Positions 8,487-17,912 are shown, counted from the first letter of the stretch. The stretch: 64,000 nt of DNA from Mesorhizobium sp. (GCA_022833215.1 JAIPUZ010000086.1:1-64000), one strand, 5' to 3'. Made by a program: numbers and translations. Notes: generated from the letters alone by a model not told the origin.

Positions 8487-8518
8487 AAGCAAATGATCCT
8501 GTTTTGTTCTTTTTGCTT
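8487..8518. promoter_or_regulatory. Candidate LexA box inside a dyad, divergent repair-cluster promoter
   Basis: GATC-N7-GTTC at 8495-8509 matches 7 of 8 fixed bases of the alphaproteobacterial SOS box GTTC-N7-GTTC. It is framed by an inverted repeat, AAGCAAA (8487-8493) and TTTGCTT (8512-8518). The site lies between the exonuclease (leftward) and helicase (rightward) genes, where a shared operator would control all four repair genes. LexA control is an inference from the motif. Confidence 0.45.
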
Positions 8519-8552
8519 GGCGATCCGCCCTGCCCGCGCTACCTGTGGGAGC

Positions 8553-11072
8553 GTGACCGCGAAGCCAGAGCCCCTGCACGAAACGGCCGTCGCCCGCCTG
8601 CCCGAGCCGTTCCTGAAATGGTTCGCAGGCAAGGGCTGGACGCCGCGCGCCCATCAGCTTGAACTGCTTTCGCGCGCGCAGGCGGGCCAATCCACCCTGC
8701 TGATCGCGCCCACGGGCGCCGGCAAGACGCTGGCCGGCTTTCTGCCGTCGCTGACGGAACTGGCCATACGGCCGAAGCGCAAGCCGGGGCAAGCGCATCG
8801 CGGCATCCACACGCTCTACATATCGCCGCTCAAGGCGCTGGCGGTGGACATCGAGCGCAATCTGGGCAAGCCGGTCGCGGAAATCGGCCTGGCCGTGGCC
8901 ATCGAGACGCGCACCGGTGACACGCCCACCCACAAGCGCCAGCGCCAGAAGCTGGTTCCGCCCGACATATTGCTGACCACGCCCGAGCAGCTTGCCCTGC
9001 TGATCGCCAGCGGCGATGCGAAGCGCTTCTTCGAGGACCTGCGCTATGTGATCTTCGACGAGTTGCATTCGCTGGTGACCTCCAAGCGCGGCCATCTGCT
9101 GGCGCTGGGGCTTGCCCGGCTGCGCGCCATCGTGCCGGGGCTTCAGACCATCGGGCTTTCCGCCACCGTGGCCGAGCCGGACGAACTGCGCCGCTGGCTG
9201 GTAGCGCAGAATCCACCCGGGAACATGGCGGGGCTGGTAACGGTCGCCGGCGGGGCAAAGCCCGACATTTCCATCCTCGAATCGGAAGAGCGGGTGCCAT
9301 GGGCGGGCCATTCGGCGCGCTACGCCATTCCCGAAATCTACGAGGAAATCCGGCGGCACAGGACGACGCTTCTGTTCGTAAACACCCGCAGCCAGGCCGA
9401 GATGCTGTTTCAGGAACTGTGGCGCGCCAACGAGGATGCGCTGCCCATCGCGCTGCATCACGGCTCGCTCGATGTCGGCCAGCGGCGGCGGGTGGAAAAG
9501 GCGATGGCCGACAATGCGCTGCGCGCCATCGTCGCCACCTCGACGCTCGACCTCGGCATCGACTGGGGCGATGTCGATCTGGTCATCCATGTCGGCGCGC
9601 CGAAGGGAGCAAGCCGGCTCGCCCAGCGCATCGGCCGCGCCAACCACCGCATGGATGAGCCGTCGAAGGCGATCCTCATTCCGGCCAACCGCTTCGAGGT
9701 GCTGGAATGCCGGGCGGCGCTCGACGCCAACTATCTCGGCGCGCAGGACACCCCGCCGCTGCTGGCCGGGGCGCTCGATGTGCTGGCCCAGCATGTGCTG
9801 GGCACCGCCTGCGCCGGGCCGTTCGAGGCGCAGGCGCTCTATGAGGAGGTGCGCACCGCCGCGCCCTATGCCGCACTTTCGCGCGCCAGCTTCGATCAGG
9901 TGGTCGAGTTCGTCGCCACCGGCGGCTATGCGCTGCGAAACTACGAGCGCTATGCCCGAATCCGCAGAACGAAGGAGGGGCTGTGGCGCATCACCCATCC
10001 GCGCATCGCCCAGCAATACCGGCTCAATGTCGGCACCATCGTCGAGATGCCGGAACTCAATGTGCGCTATGTGCGATCGAGCCGGGGGCTGGCCGGCCAT
10101 GGCGGGCGGGTGCTGGGCAAGGTGGAGGAGTATTTCGCCGAGACGCTGCGGCCCGGCGACAATTTCCTGTTCGCCGGCAAGATCCTGCGCTTCGAAGGCA
10201 TACGCGAGAACGAATGCGTGGTTTCGGCCGGCACCAGTGCCAACATCATCGTGCCGAGCTATGCCGGCGGCAAGTTCCCGCTTTCCACCTATCTGGCCGA
10301 TCAGGTGCGCGCCATGCTGGCCGACCCGGACAGATGGTCGACGCTGCCCGAACAGGTGTCCGACTGGCTGCGGCTGCAAAAGGAAAAATCCATACTCCCG
10401 AAACGCGGCGACCTTCTGGTCGAGACCTTTCCGCGCGGCGACCGGCACCACATGGTGTGCTATCCGTTCGAGGGCAGGCTGGCGCACCAGACGCTCGGCA
10501 TGCTCCTGACACGCCGGCTGGAACGCGCCGAAGCCCGCCCGCTCGGTTTCGTGGCCACCGACTATTCGCTGGCGATCTGGGCGCTGGACGACATGGGCGC
10601 GCTGTTCAGGGCGAAGAAGCCATCGCTGGCGGAACTGTTCGACGAGGACATGCTGGGCGACGATCTCGAAGCCTGGCTCAACGACAGCTGGATGCTCAAG
10701 CGCACCTTCCGCAACTGCGCGGTGATCTCCGGCCTGATCGAGAAGCGCTTTCCGGGGCAGGAAAAGACCGGCAGGCAGGTGACGGTCTCGGCCGATCTGT
10801 TCTACGATGTGCTGCGCAGCCATGAGCCCGACCACATTCTGTTGCAGGCGACACGCGCCGATGCCGGTGCCGGCCTGCTCGATGTCGGCAGGCTTGGCGA
10901 CATGCTCTCGCGGGTGCGCGGGCGAATCGTGCATAAGCCTCTGGAGCGGATTTCGCCGCTGGCCGTGCCGGTGATGCTGGAGATCGGCAGGGAACAGGTC
11001 AATGGCGGCGCCAATGAGAGCCTGCTGATGGAAGCGGCCGAACTGGCCGGGGAAGCGATGGGACAGGCATGA
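8553..11072 (+). CDS. Ligase-associated DEXH-box helicase (Lhr-like)
   Basis: An 839-residue superfamily 2 helicase of the Lhr-like ligase-associated type (TIGR04121). Walker A is APTGAGKT and the DEXH box is DELH. Motif III region GLSATVAEP, motif V region TSTLDLGIDWGDVDLV and motif VI QRIGRANHR are all present. A long C-terminal Lhr-specific region follows. I chose GTG 8553 (VTAKPEP), which has a GGGAG just upstream; the frame is open back to 8463, but that would place the regulatory dyad inside the gene. The stop overlaps the next gene by ATGA, so helicase and phosphoesterase are translationally coupled. Relatives act as 3'-5' DNA helicases in repair. Confidence 0.92.
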   Translation: MTAKPEPLHETAVARLPEPFLKWFAGKGWTPRAHQLELLSRAQAGQSTLLIAPTGAGKTLAGFLPSLTELAIRPKRKPGQAHRGIHTLYISPLKALAVDIERNLGKPVAEIGLAVAIETRTGDTPTHKRQRQKLVPPDILLTTPEQLALLIASGDAKRFFEDLRYVIFDELHSLVTSKRGHLLALGLARLRAIVPGLQTIGLSATVAEPDELRRWLVAQNPPGNMAGLVTVAGGAKPDISILESEERVPWAGHSARYAIPEIYEEIRRHRTTLLFVNTRSQAEMLFQELWRANEDALPIALHHGSLDVGQRRRVEKAMADNALRAIVATSTLDLGIDWGDVDLVIHVGAPKGASRLAQRIGRANHRMDEPSKAILIPANRFEVLECRAALDANYLGAQDTPPLLAGALDVLAQHVLGTACAGPFEAQALYEEVRTAAPYAALSRASFDQVVEFVATGGYALRNYERYARIRRTKEGLWRITHPRIAQQYRLNVGTIVEMPELNVRYVRSSRGLAGHGGRVLGKVEEYFAETLRPGDNFLFAGKILRFEGIRENECVVSAGTSANIIVPSYAGGKFPLSTYLADQVRAMLADPDRWSTLPEQVSDWLRLQKEKSILPKRGDLLVETFPRGDRHHMVCYPFEGRLAHQTLGMLLTRRLERAEARPLGFVATDYSLAIWALDDMGALFRAKKPSLAELFDEDMLGDDLEAWLNDSWMLKRTFRNCAVISGLIEKRFPGQEKTGRQVTVSADLFYDVLRSHEPDHILLQATRADAGAGLLDVGRLGDMLSRVRGRIVHKPLERISPLAVPVMLEIGREQVNGGANESLLMEAAELAGEAMGQA

Positions 11073-11785
11073 ATTTCGTACCCGCGACGGTTGCGGTTCC
11101 GGATGCCGCCGAACTGGTCTCCATTGCCGGCGAACGGGCTGTCTGCGATGCGCGCGGTGTCCTTTATTTCCCCGAAATGGACATGCTGGCCGTATCGGAC
11201 CTGCATCTGGAAAAGGGATCGTCGCTGGCCCGTCGCGGCGCGCTGCTGCCGCCCTATGACACCATCGCCACGCTGGCGCGGCTGCAGGAAGCGCTCGATC
11301 TCTACCGGCCGCGCATCGTCGTCAGCCTCGGCGATTCCTTCCATGACGGCGAAGGCGCGAGCCGCCTGCATCCGGCCTTTCGGGAGCGGCTGGAGGCGAT
11401 GATGGCGGGGCGCGACTGGTTCTGGATCGCCGGCAACCACGACCCCGACGCGCCGGCGGACCTGCCCGGCGACACGGTGCGGGAGCTTGCCATCGGCACG
11501 CTGCTGTTCCGGCATGAGCCTTCCCGCATTCCCGTGGAAGGCGAGATCGCCGGTCATCTGCATCCTTGCGCGCGCATCGTGCAGCGCGGCCGCTCGGTCA
11601 GGCGGCGCTGTTTCGCCAGCGACGGCACGCGCATGGTGATGCCGGCCTTCGGCGCCTATACGGGCTCGCTCAACGTGCTCGACCGCGCCTATGCCGGCCT
11701 GTTTCGCCGCGAAAGCCTGATGGCCTACATGATGGGCCGCGACCGCGTCTTCGCGATCGCCGGCCGGATGCTGCGTCCGGGGTGA
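11069..11785 (+). CDS. pdeM: Ligase-associated metallophosphoesterase/endonuclease PdeM
   Basis: A 238-residue calcineurin-like phosphoesterase of the ligase-associated PdeM family (TIGR04123). Metal-binding motifs appear in order: SDLHLEKGSS, LGDSFHDGEG, AGNHDPD and GHLHP near the middle. A fourth block, MPAFGAYTGSLNVLD, is typical of this subfamily. It completes the four-gene repair set and overlaps the helicase stop by 4 bases. It probably processes nucleic-acid ends or cyclic phosphodiesters; the exact substrate in this context is not known to me. Confidence 0.92.
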   Translation: MNFVPATVAVPDAAELVSIAGERAVCDARGVLYFPEMDMLAVSDLHLEKGSSLARRGALLPPYDTIATLARLQEALDLYRPRIVVSLGDSFHDGEGASRLHPAFRERLEAMMAGRDWFWIAGNHDPDAPADLPGDTVRELAIGTLLFRHEPSRIPVEGEIAGHLHPCARIVQRGRSVRRRCFASDGTRMVMPAFGAYTGSLNVLDRAYAGLFRRESLMAYMMGRDRVFAIAGRMLRPG

Positions 11786-11795
11786 GAAACCGCGC

Positions 11796-12593
11796 TCAAT
11801 CCCTGCGGAACACGATGCTGCCCAGCCAGCCCACAGCCATGGCGAAGCCCACCGACAGCAGGCCATAGAAGAAGCCGTGATTGTGGGCGAGGCGGAACAC
11901 CGCCTGCTCGAAGCCCGCCTTGCGGATTTCGAGCTGGGCCGAGCTTTCCTTCACGAACATGCCGTTCTTGAACAGGAAGGCGCGCGCCTTGTGCGTGCCG
12001 ACCGGGGCGTCGGGCGCAAGCCGCACCGTGGCGCGGAACAGGTTCTGCGACAGGAAGCGCACGCCGCCGACATTCTCGCTGTAAAGCCCGGCGGCAACCT
12101 TTCGCTCCCGCAGCGCCTTCGTGAATTCGGCGATGGTGGGCTGGCTGCCTTCGGCATCGGCCGGTTGCAGGTAGATGTTGTTGGCGCCGAGGGAAAGCTG
12201 GCGGTAGCTGACCGGTTCGGTAATGTCCTGGAACGGACGCGTGGTGGCGACCGAATAGGAAACCGGCACATTCTCGAATTCCTCGGACTGAAGATTGATC
12301 CAGACGCCCAGCACACGGTCCTTGCGGCGGACGACGATGCGTCTTGCAGGCCCTTCGAGCACCACGATCACATCGTAGCGCCCTTGCCGGGCCACTTCCG
12401 GATCGGCGTTTTCGAGCGCGCCGAAAATGGTGAGATCGGCCCCCGAGAACCCGGCGGTGATCGAGATGTTCTCGGTGGACAGCCCGATCTGTATGCCTTC
12501 GGGATTGGGGTTCTGCGCCGCGGCTGAAACCAGCCCGGCGACCATCGCCGCAAGCGCCAGCGCGAACCGGAGGAACGGGAGCCGGGCCGCCAT
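11796..12593 (-). CDS. TIGR02186-family exported membrane-anchored protein
   Basis: A 265-residue protein with an N-terminal signal peptide (about residues 1-26, ending SAAAQ), a large beta-rich extracytoplasmic domain, and a C-terminal transmembrane helix at about residues 238-260 ending IVFRRD. It matches my memory of the alphaproteobacterial conserved family TIGR02186, usually encoded next to a TSUP permease. The start codon shares its first base with the upstream permease stop (TGATG), so the two are translationally coupled. The arrangement suggests that the protein serves the permease from the periplasmic side; the function is not established. Confidence 0.8.
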   Translation of the reverse strand: MAARLPFLRFALALAAMVAGLVSAAAQNPNPEGIQIGLSTENISITAGFSGADLTIFGALENADPEVARQGRYDVIVVLEGPARRIVVRRKDRVLGVWINLQSEEFENVPVSYSVATTRPFQDITEPVSYRQLSLGANNIYLQPADAEGSQPTIAEFTKALRERKVAAGLYSENVGGVRFLSQNLFRATVRLAPDAPVGTHKARAFLFKNGMFVKESSAQLEIRKAGFEQAVFRLAHNHGFFYGLLSVGFAMAVGWLGSIVFRRD

Positions 12594-13516
12594 CAGCCCA
12601 TCCCCGGTATGCTGAGCGAATAGACATTGTCCGGGCGGATGAACAGGTCCACGGCCAGACGCAGCGCCACCGCCAGCACCATCAGCGCCAGCAGGGCGCG
12701 CAACTGTTCGCCGCGCAGCTTCTGGCCCGCCTTGACGCCGTACTGGGCGCCGGCGACGCCGCCAACCATCAAAAGCATGGCCAGCACGATGTCGACGGTG
12801 AAATTGGTGGTGGCATGCACCAGCGTCGTATAGGCGGAGGTGAAGATGATCTGGAACAGCGAGGTGCCGACGACGACATTGGTCGGCACGCGCAGCAGAT
12901 AGATCAGCGCAGGCACCATGATGAAGCCGCCGCCCACGCCCATGATCGACGACAGGAAGCCGATGATGGCGCCGATGCCCAGCACCGGGATGACGCTGAC
13001 GAACAGCTTGGAGGTGCGGAACCGCATCTTGAGCGGCAGGCGGTGAATCCAGTTGTGCTGGCCGGGACGCTTCAGGCCCGTCGGCGCGCCGCCGCGGGCC
13101 GCGCGCAGGGAGTTGACGCTCTCCACCAGCATGAGCCCGCCGACTGTGCCGAGCAGGATGACATAGAGCAGCGAAATGAACAGGTCGAGCTGGCCAAGAC
13201 TTCGCAGGATCGAAAAGACGTAAACGCCCGCCGTCGAGCCGACGATACCTCCCGCCAGCAGCATGAAGCCCAGCCTGAAGTCGAGCGTGCCCCGCTTCAT
13301 GTGGGACATCGCACCCGAGAAGGAGGAGCCGATGACCTGGTTGGCGCCAGTGGCGACGGCGATGGCTGGCGGAATGTTGTAGAAGATGAGCAGCGGCGTG
13401 ATCAGGAAGCCCCCGCCGACGCCGAACAGGCCCGACAGGAAGCCCACCGCCGCGCCCATCGCCAGCAGTACGAAGACATTGACGGAAAGTTCCGCAATCG
13501 GGAGATAGATGCCCAC
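12593..13516 (-). CDS. TSUP (TauE/SafE) family permease
   Basis: A 307-residue polytopic membrane protein of the TSUP (TauE/SafE) family, with about eight predicted helices. The duplicated family signature is clear: FLSGLFGVGGGFLITP near residues 26-41 and IGFLSSIMGVGGGFIMVP in the second half. TSUP proteins move sulfur-containing anions such as sulfite or sulfonates; the substrate here cannot be read from sequence. The start is GTG 13516. The longer-than-usual loop between the halves (GLKRPGQHNWIHRL) is typical of the subfamily paired with TIGR02186 proteins. Confidence 0.9.
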   Translation of the reverse strand: MGIYLPIAELSVNVFVLLAMGAAVGFLSGLFGVGGGFLITPLLIFYNIPPAIAVATGANQVIGSSFSGAMSHMKRGTLDFRLGFMLLAGGIVGSTAGVYVFSILRSLGQLDLFISLLYVILLGTVGGLMLVESVNSLRAARGGAPTGLKRPGQHNWIHRLPLKMRFRTSKLFVSVIPVLGIGAIIGFLSSIMGVGGGFIMVPALIYLLRVPTNVVVGTSLFQIIFTSAYTTLVHATTNFTVDIVLAMLLMVGGVAGAQYGVKAGQKLRGEQLRALLALMVLAVALRLAVDLFIRPDNVYSLSIPGMG

Positions 13517-13852
13517 CCGTCTGTTCCAATCAACCGTCGTTTCCGGCCCGGATCATAGCGCCGAAAACCTAATCTCTTCTTGCACGAGAACCGCGAACGG
13601 ATTTTCATCCGCCGCGGATTTGAAACCAGAAATATCTCAATCAGTTAACAGGCAAATATATGGCAAGGCATCGCAATAACGACGCCGTGCATCCCAATTT
13701 GCGGGATATTGCCCGCCCGCGACCGCAACGGGGCGCCACAGAGCCGCACGATCCCTGCAAGACAGGCGAACGAGGCGGCCAGTCCCCGGGCCTACTGCGG
13801 ATGAACGCCGCTCCAAAGCGGGAAGACCGCCGTAGCCCGGCTTCCCCTGCCC
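13517..13852. other. Intergenic region, no gene seen
   Basis: 336 bp between the start of the TSUP gene and the stop of podJ, both leftward. It should contain the promoter of the TSUP/TIGR02186 pair; the segment 13600-13670 is relatively AT-rich. I see no terminator with a T run after podJ and no convincing open frame or RNA. Confidence 0.6.
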
Positions 13853-16800
13853 CTACTTGCGCGCCAGCAGAGCCTCGACCAGCTTGTCGTCCACCTCTCC
13901 GGTCGGCGGCAGGCCGTTATCGGTCTGGAAAGCGGCGATGGCTTCCTTCGTCTTTCCGCCCATGACGCCGTCGATCGCGCCGGCCGGATAGCCGTTCTTG
14001 TTGAGAATGGCCTGGATGTTGCGCACAGCCTTCTTCATATCGACAGAGGCGGTGGTGACGGGCTCATCGACCCAGGCGTCGGGAAGGGTGACGCCATTGG
14101 CGTCGAGGTCGAGCTCCCTTGCCTCCCACAGGTCCGCCGTCTGGCGCGCCTTTTCGAGCTGCTCGGGGCGCAGGGCTTTGGCGATCTCGTCGCGCTTGGC
14201 GGCGGCGTCCTTGTCGCCGGTCTTGGCCACGAGGGCGAACCACTTGTAGGAATCTTCCAGATTCTGCTGCATGCCGACACCCTTGGCGGCGAGGATGCCG
14301 AGATTGAACTGGCTGTCCTTGACGCCGAGATCGGCGGCTGCCTTGAACCAGCGCACCGCGCCTTCGTTGTCCGCAGCGCCGTCCGTTCCCATGGCCAGCA
14401 GCACGGCCAGATTGTGCATGGCGCTGGCGTTGCCCTGCCCGGCCGCCATTTCATACCACTTGCGGGCCTTGTCGGCATCGCGTTCGACACCTATCCCCTT
14501 TTCGTAGAGATTGCCGATCCGGTACTGTGCCGGGGCGAGGCCAAGCTCGGCCGCGCGCTCGTACCATTGCGCGGCGGCGGCAGGGTCTTCCTTGACGCCG
14601 CGCGCCTCGGCATAGCGCGCGCCAATCTCGAACAGCGCCTTGGCGTCACCGGCGGCAGCGGCCTCGCGCAGCGCCGGCGTGCCGATATCGGCAGGCACGT
14701 CGATCAGAGCGGGAGACACGGGCAGAGCAGGAGACAAAGGCAGGGACACCGGCGCCACGGCGCCCGTGGACACCGCATCGGTCAGGCCGGCCTCAGCCTG
14801 CGGTGCGGCCTCTTCCGGCGCGGGCGCAGCCGAGAACCGGTCGGGCTGCTCCTTCACCGGTGCGGTGCTTTCTTCGCTCATGCGCACGGGCTCGACGATG
14901 CGTGCCGCCTCCGCCTTCGGCGCAAGAGGTGTCGCTTCCGGCTGCTGCACAGGCTTTTCGCCGGCCACCTTCGGTTCCTGTGCAACCTTCCTCTCGATCG
15001 CGGCAGGAGCCGGGGCAGCGCTCGAAACCTGTTCGCTGCCATCGAGGAAAGCCTTGCCGAACTGTAGTCCGGCAAGCGCCAGGATCACCGCGCCAACGGC
15101 CATGAGGATCGGCTTGCGGCGCGCCTTGAACAGTTCGCCGATGCGCAGGCCCCTGGCGGGGCCGCCAAGGCTCGACTGGCGCTTCAGCGTCTCGGCTTCG
15201 GCCGCCGCAGCCTGCGCGGCGCGGCGTGCCGCGGCGATGAAATCGGACTTTGAGGCATCCGCAGCCGGGCGGGCATCCGTCTGGCCGCGCTCGTCGCGGA
15301 CACGCTTCAGGATCGCGTTGAGGTCCGGCGCACCGGAACCGGGCTCCAGCGGCCTGTTGACCAGCGAGGGCTCAAGCGGCTCGTCCAGACCGGCATCGAC
15401 GTTTTCGCCGGTCAGAACCGGCTCGGCCGGCCTGGGCGCCGCGTCCTTGCGGAAGGCGCGGGTAAGGTTTCCGAGCAGCGAGGTCTTTCGCGCCCCTTCC
15501 TGTGCGGCAGTTTCACCGAGCGCGGCGCGCGCTGCCTCCGAGGCGGCCTGCGCCGGCGTGCGCTGCTGCACCTCGCCGTCCATGGCATCGGCCAGCAGGG
15601 TTTCGCCCTCACCGGCAAGGGCCTCCATGTCGAGGCTCGGCGGCTGGCCCACCGAAATCTTGGGCGACGGCTGAGGCACGGCCTGCACCATGCCCGAGAC
15701 TTCCAGCGAGCCCAGCCGGTCGACGATCTTCAGCAGCGTGTCGTGGATGGCTTCGAAGGTGCGCGCGTTGCGGTCGTCGGAACGACGGGTCAGCGACTCC
15801 AGCGTCTTCAGATCCTGGGCGAGGCCGGCGACCGCGGCCTGTTCGACTCCGCCGCCCGCTCCCTCCGCCGCCATCGACTGCACGGCACGCTCCGCCGCTT
15901 CGCGCGCCGCCTCCAGAATGGTCTCGCGCGTGCCGGCAAGCGACTGCTCGATCTGGGTCAGGCGCGGGCTGATGTCCTCGAAATCGGGCAACGGCCTGCC
16001 CGGCTGGGACAGATGTGCCGAGAGCCCGGCAACCTGCGCCTCGAGGCTGCGGATCAGGTCCGGATCGATGGCGCCGAAACGCTCGACGGACCCGTCGAGC
16101 CGCTGCGAGATGTCGGCCAGCCGCATTTCGAGGCCACGGATGGCCTCCTGCCCGGCAGGCTCGCGCCCGTCGAGTTCGCGCGCAAGCGCATCGAAGCGGG
16201 CGTCGATCGCCTCCATGACTTCCGCGCCATCGAAAGCCGGAACGGCATCGCGCCGGTCCAGACGCTCGGCGACTTCCTCGAGCCGGCGCTCAAAATCGCG
16301 GAGGATGACGTTGCCCTGATCAACGGCGTCGCTGTGGCGGCGCTCCAGGGAAACGGCGAACATGTCGAAGCGCTGCTCAAGCCCTTCCAGCAGGTAACCG
16401 AAGTCGGGCATCTGCGGTGCCTGCCCGACACGCTCCGCGATTGCCGCGATCTGGTCGGCCAGGCGTCCGATGGTCTCTTCCGGCAGACGGCTTTCGGCGG
16501 CCAGATCGTCCACCCGGCGCGACAGCAGGGCCAGCCGCTCCATGACCTCGGCATCCTGCCGGTCATGCGCCACTTCCTCGATCTGTCCCGCCAGCGCGGC
16601 GATGCGGTTCTCGATCCGCTCCAGAACGGCGGGGTCGAAACTGCTGGCCTGCGCCGCGACGGTCGAGGCGACAATGGCGCGTGAAATCTCGTCGAGCCGC
16701 TCGTCGATCAGGCCCAGCGTGTTCGTCTCCGAGGGACGCTGCGCCGCCAGCTGGTCGACCGCCAGCGCCAGCGTGCGCAGTTTCTCTTCCAGCGACCGCA

Positions 16801-17560
16801 ACGAAAGCGATTGCGGCAGCATGTCCACCGCCCGGGCGATCTCCTCCAGCCGCTGGTTGAGCGCGGCAAGCCCCTCGCCGGCGTTGTTCCGGTCGGCGCT
16901 GCTGGCATCGAAACGGTCCTCGAACGCCGACCAGCGCCGGTCGAACTCTTCCCAGCGGCGATCGACCGCACGCACGCTGTCCTCGCGGGCGAGGGTCTCG
17001 ATCTGCTCCCTGAGCTGCTCAAGTTCCAGGCGCATGAGATTGACGCCGCGGTCGTCGCTCCTGTGCGCCAGTTCCTGCACGGCACCGGAAAGGCGCTCCA
17101 GCTCGCGGCCGAGACGCGCGCTGTCGCCGGCACCTTCGCCCGAGCGGCAGGCGCGATCGATGTCGCGGCGCAAAGCCTCGAACTCGCGATGCAGGCCGAC
17201 CGTCATCTGCTGGCGCAGCTCGTCGCGCAGGCCCTGCAACTCGCCCGCGATGCGGCCGGCGACGGCGAGGCCGTCCTCCTGCCCGCGCACGCGTTCGATG
17301 TCGTTCATGAGCGCCTGATAGCCGCGCGCGGGGGCTGCGGCGGGCTGGCGCGCAGGCCAACCCTCGCGCTCGTCCGCAAATGTGCGCTGGGAAGCAGGAT
17401 TGCGCAGCATGCTGTCGCCACGCGGCTGGGCGTCGGCACGGCTGCGCTGCAACCGCTCCTCGAGCGCGGCCAGCGACTCGTTGATCTGGTCGAGGGTCGA
17501 GGCGTGCCGGTGCTGACGCGCCGCAGCCGATGTGTCGAGATAGGACCTTCTGTTGCTCAT
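13853..17560 (-). CDS. podJ: PodJ-like polarity protein: coiled coil, TM helix, Sel1 repeats, peptidoglycan-binding domain
   Basis: A 1235-residue protein with the layout of the Caulobacter polar localisation factor PodJ. Residues 15-600 are predicted coiled coil rich in Glu, Arg, Leu and Ala. A Pro/Ala-rich linker precedes one transmembrane helix at about residues 817-838 (AVGAVILALAGL). The periplasmic part has four Sel1-type TPR repeats at about residues 957-1107 (for example AAAQWYERAAELGLAPAQY) and a C-terminal peptidoglycan-binding domain at about 1177-1235 (GAIDGVMGGKTKEAIAAF). PodJ recruits polar organelle and cell-cycle factors, and in Rhizobiales it marks the old pole. The start at ATG 17560 (MSNRRSYLDTS) is where family similarity begins, although the frame is open further upstream. 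Confidence 0.85.
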   Translation of the reverse strand: MSNRRSYLDTSAAARQHRHASTLDQINESLAALEERLQRSRADAQPRGDSMLRNPASQRTFADEREGWPARQPAAAPARGYQALMNDIERVRGQEDGLAVAGRIAGELQGLRDELRQQMTVGLHREFEALRRDIDRACRSGEGAGDSARLGRELERLSGAVQELAHRSDDRGVNLMRLELEQLREQIETLAREDSVRAVDRRWEEFDRRWSAFEDRFDASSADRNNAGEGLAALNQRLEEIARAVDMLPQSLSLRSLEEKLRTLALAVDQLAAQRPSETNTLGLIDERLDEISRAIVASTVAAQASSFDPAVLERIENRIAALAGQIEEVAHDRQDAEVMERLALLSRRVDDLAAESRLPEETIGRLADQIAAIAERVGQAPQMPDFGYLLEGLEQRFDMFAVSLERRHSDAVDQGNVILRDFERRLEEVAERLDRRDAVPAFDGAEVMEAIDARFDALARELDGREPAGQEAIRGLEMRLADISQRLDGSVERFGAIDPDLIRSLEAQVAGLSAHLSQPGRPLPDFEDISPRLTQIEQSLAGTRETILEAAREAAERAVQSMAAEGAGGGVEQAAVAGLAQDLKTLESLTRRSDDRNARTFEAIHDTLLKIVDRLGSLEVSGMVQAVPQPSPKISVGQPPSLDMEALAGEGETLLADAMDGEVQQRTPAQAASEAARAALGETAAQEGARKTSLLGNLTRAFRKDAAPRPAEPVLTGENVDAGLDEPLEPSLVNRPLEPGSGAPDLNAILKRVRDERGQTDARPAADASKSDFIAAARRAAQAAAAEAETLKRQSSLGGPARGLRIGELFKARRKPILMAVGAVILALAGLQFGKAFLDGSEQVSSAAPAPAAIERKVAQEPKVAGEKPVQQPEATPLAPKAEAARIVEPVRMSEESTAPVKEQPDRFSAAPAPEEAAPQAEAGLTDAVSTGAVAPVSLPLSPALPVSPALIDVPADIGTPALREAAAAGDAKALFEIGARYAEARGVKEDPAAAAQWYERAAELGLAPAQYRIGNLYEKGIGVERDADKARKWYEMAAGQGNASAMHNLAVLLAMGTDGAADNEGAVRWFKAAADLGVKDSQFNLGILAAKGVGMQQNLEDSYKWFALVAKTGDKDAAAKRDEIAKALRPEQLEKARQTADLWEARELDLDANGVTLPDAWVDEPVTTASVDMKKAVRNIQAILNKNGYPAGAIDGVMGGKTKEAIAAFQTDNGLPPTGEVDDKLVEALLARK

Positions 17561-17912
17561 CGCGACGCCCGTTTCCCTTAAAGCGCCCGGTCGCAAGACC
17601 GGCGTCCCCTTCAAAATAGGTCGGAACGGAAAGCGGATTCGGGCGTTGTGGACCCGGCGCCTGCCAAAAACCGTGAAAACTTCGCTACTGGATAAGCACG
17701 GAGAACCGACAGACGCACAATTCGCCCAACGTGGTAAACAAGGCGTTAACCGCGAGCAGGAACTATGGCTGCGCCGCCGGAAAAATGCCCGTTTTGCCGC
17801 AGTTCGACGTGAATACTTGAACCCGGAGGCAATTCCCGCTAAGCACATCTTACGTAAACGTAATGGAAGGGGCTCCGTACGTTCACAGATGGGGTCTTGT
17901 TCCTCAGGGCAA
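17561..17912. other. Divergent promoter region of podJ and the MerR regulator
   Basis: 352 bp without a supported gene. It separates leftward podJ from the rightward MerR gene and contains a CtrA-like box (17735-17749) and a GANTC site (GATTC near 17636), the target of the CcrM methyltransferase in alphaproteobacteria. Apparent open frames continuing from both genes have no protein-like sequence here. Confidence 0.6.
17735..17749. promoter_or_regulatory. CtrA-like box upstream of podJ
   Basis: Read on the minus strand this is TTAA-N7-TTTA, 7 of 8 fixed bases of the CtrA consensus TTAA-N7-TTAA. It lies about 175 bp before the podJ start. podJ is known to be under CtrA control in Caulobacter and Sinorhizobium, so the position is sensible; the call rests on the motif alone. 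Confidence 0.45.

Noticed and set aside
8385-10934. 849-residue open frame on the minus strand opposite the helicase gene
   Set aside because: It is a shadow frame of a high-GC gene: its translation is Arg/Gly/Ala/His-rich with no recognisable domain, and the helicase on the other strand has all its motifs.
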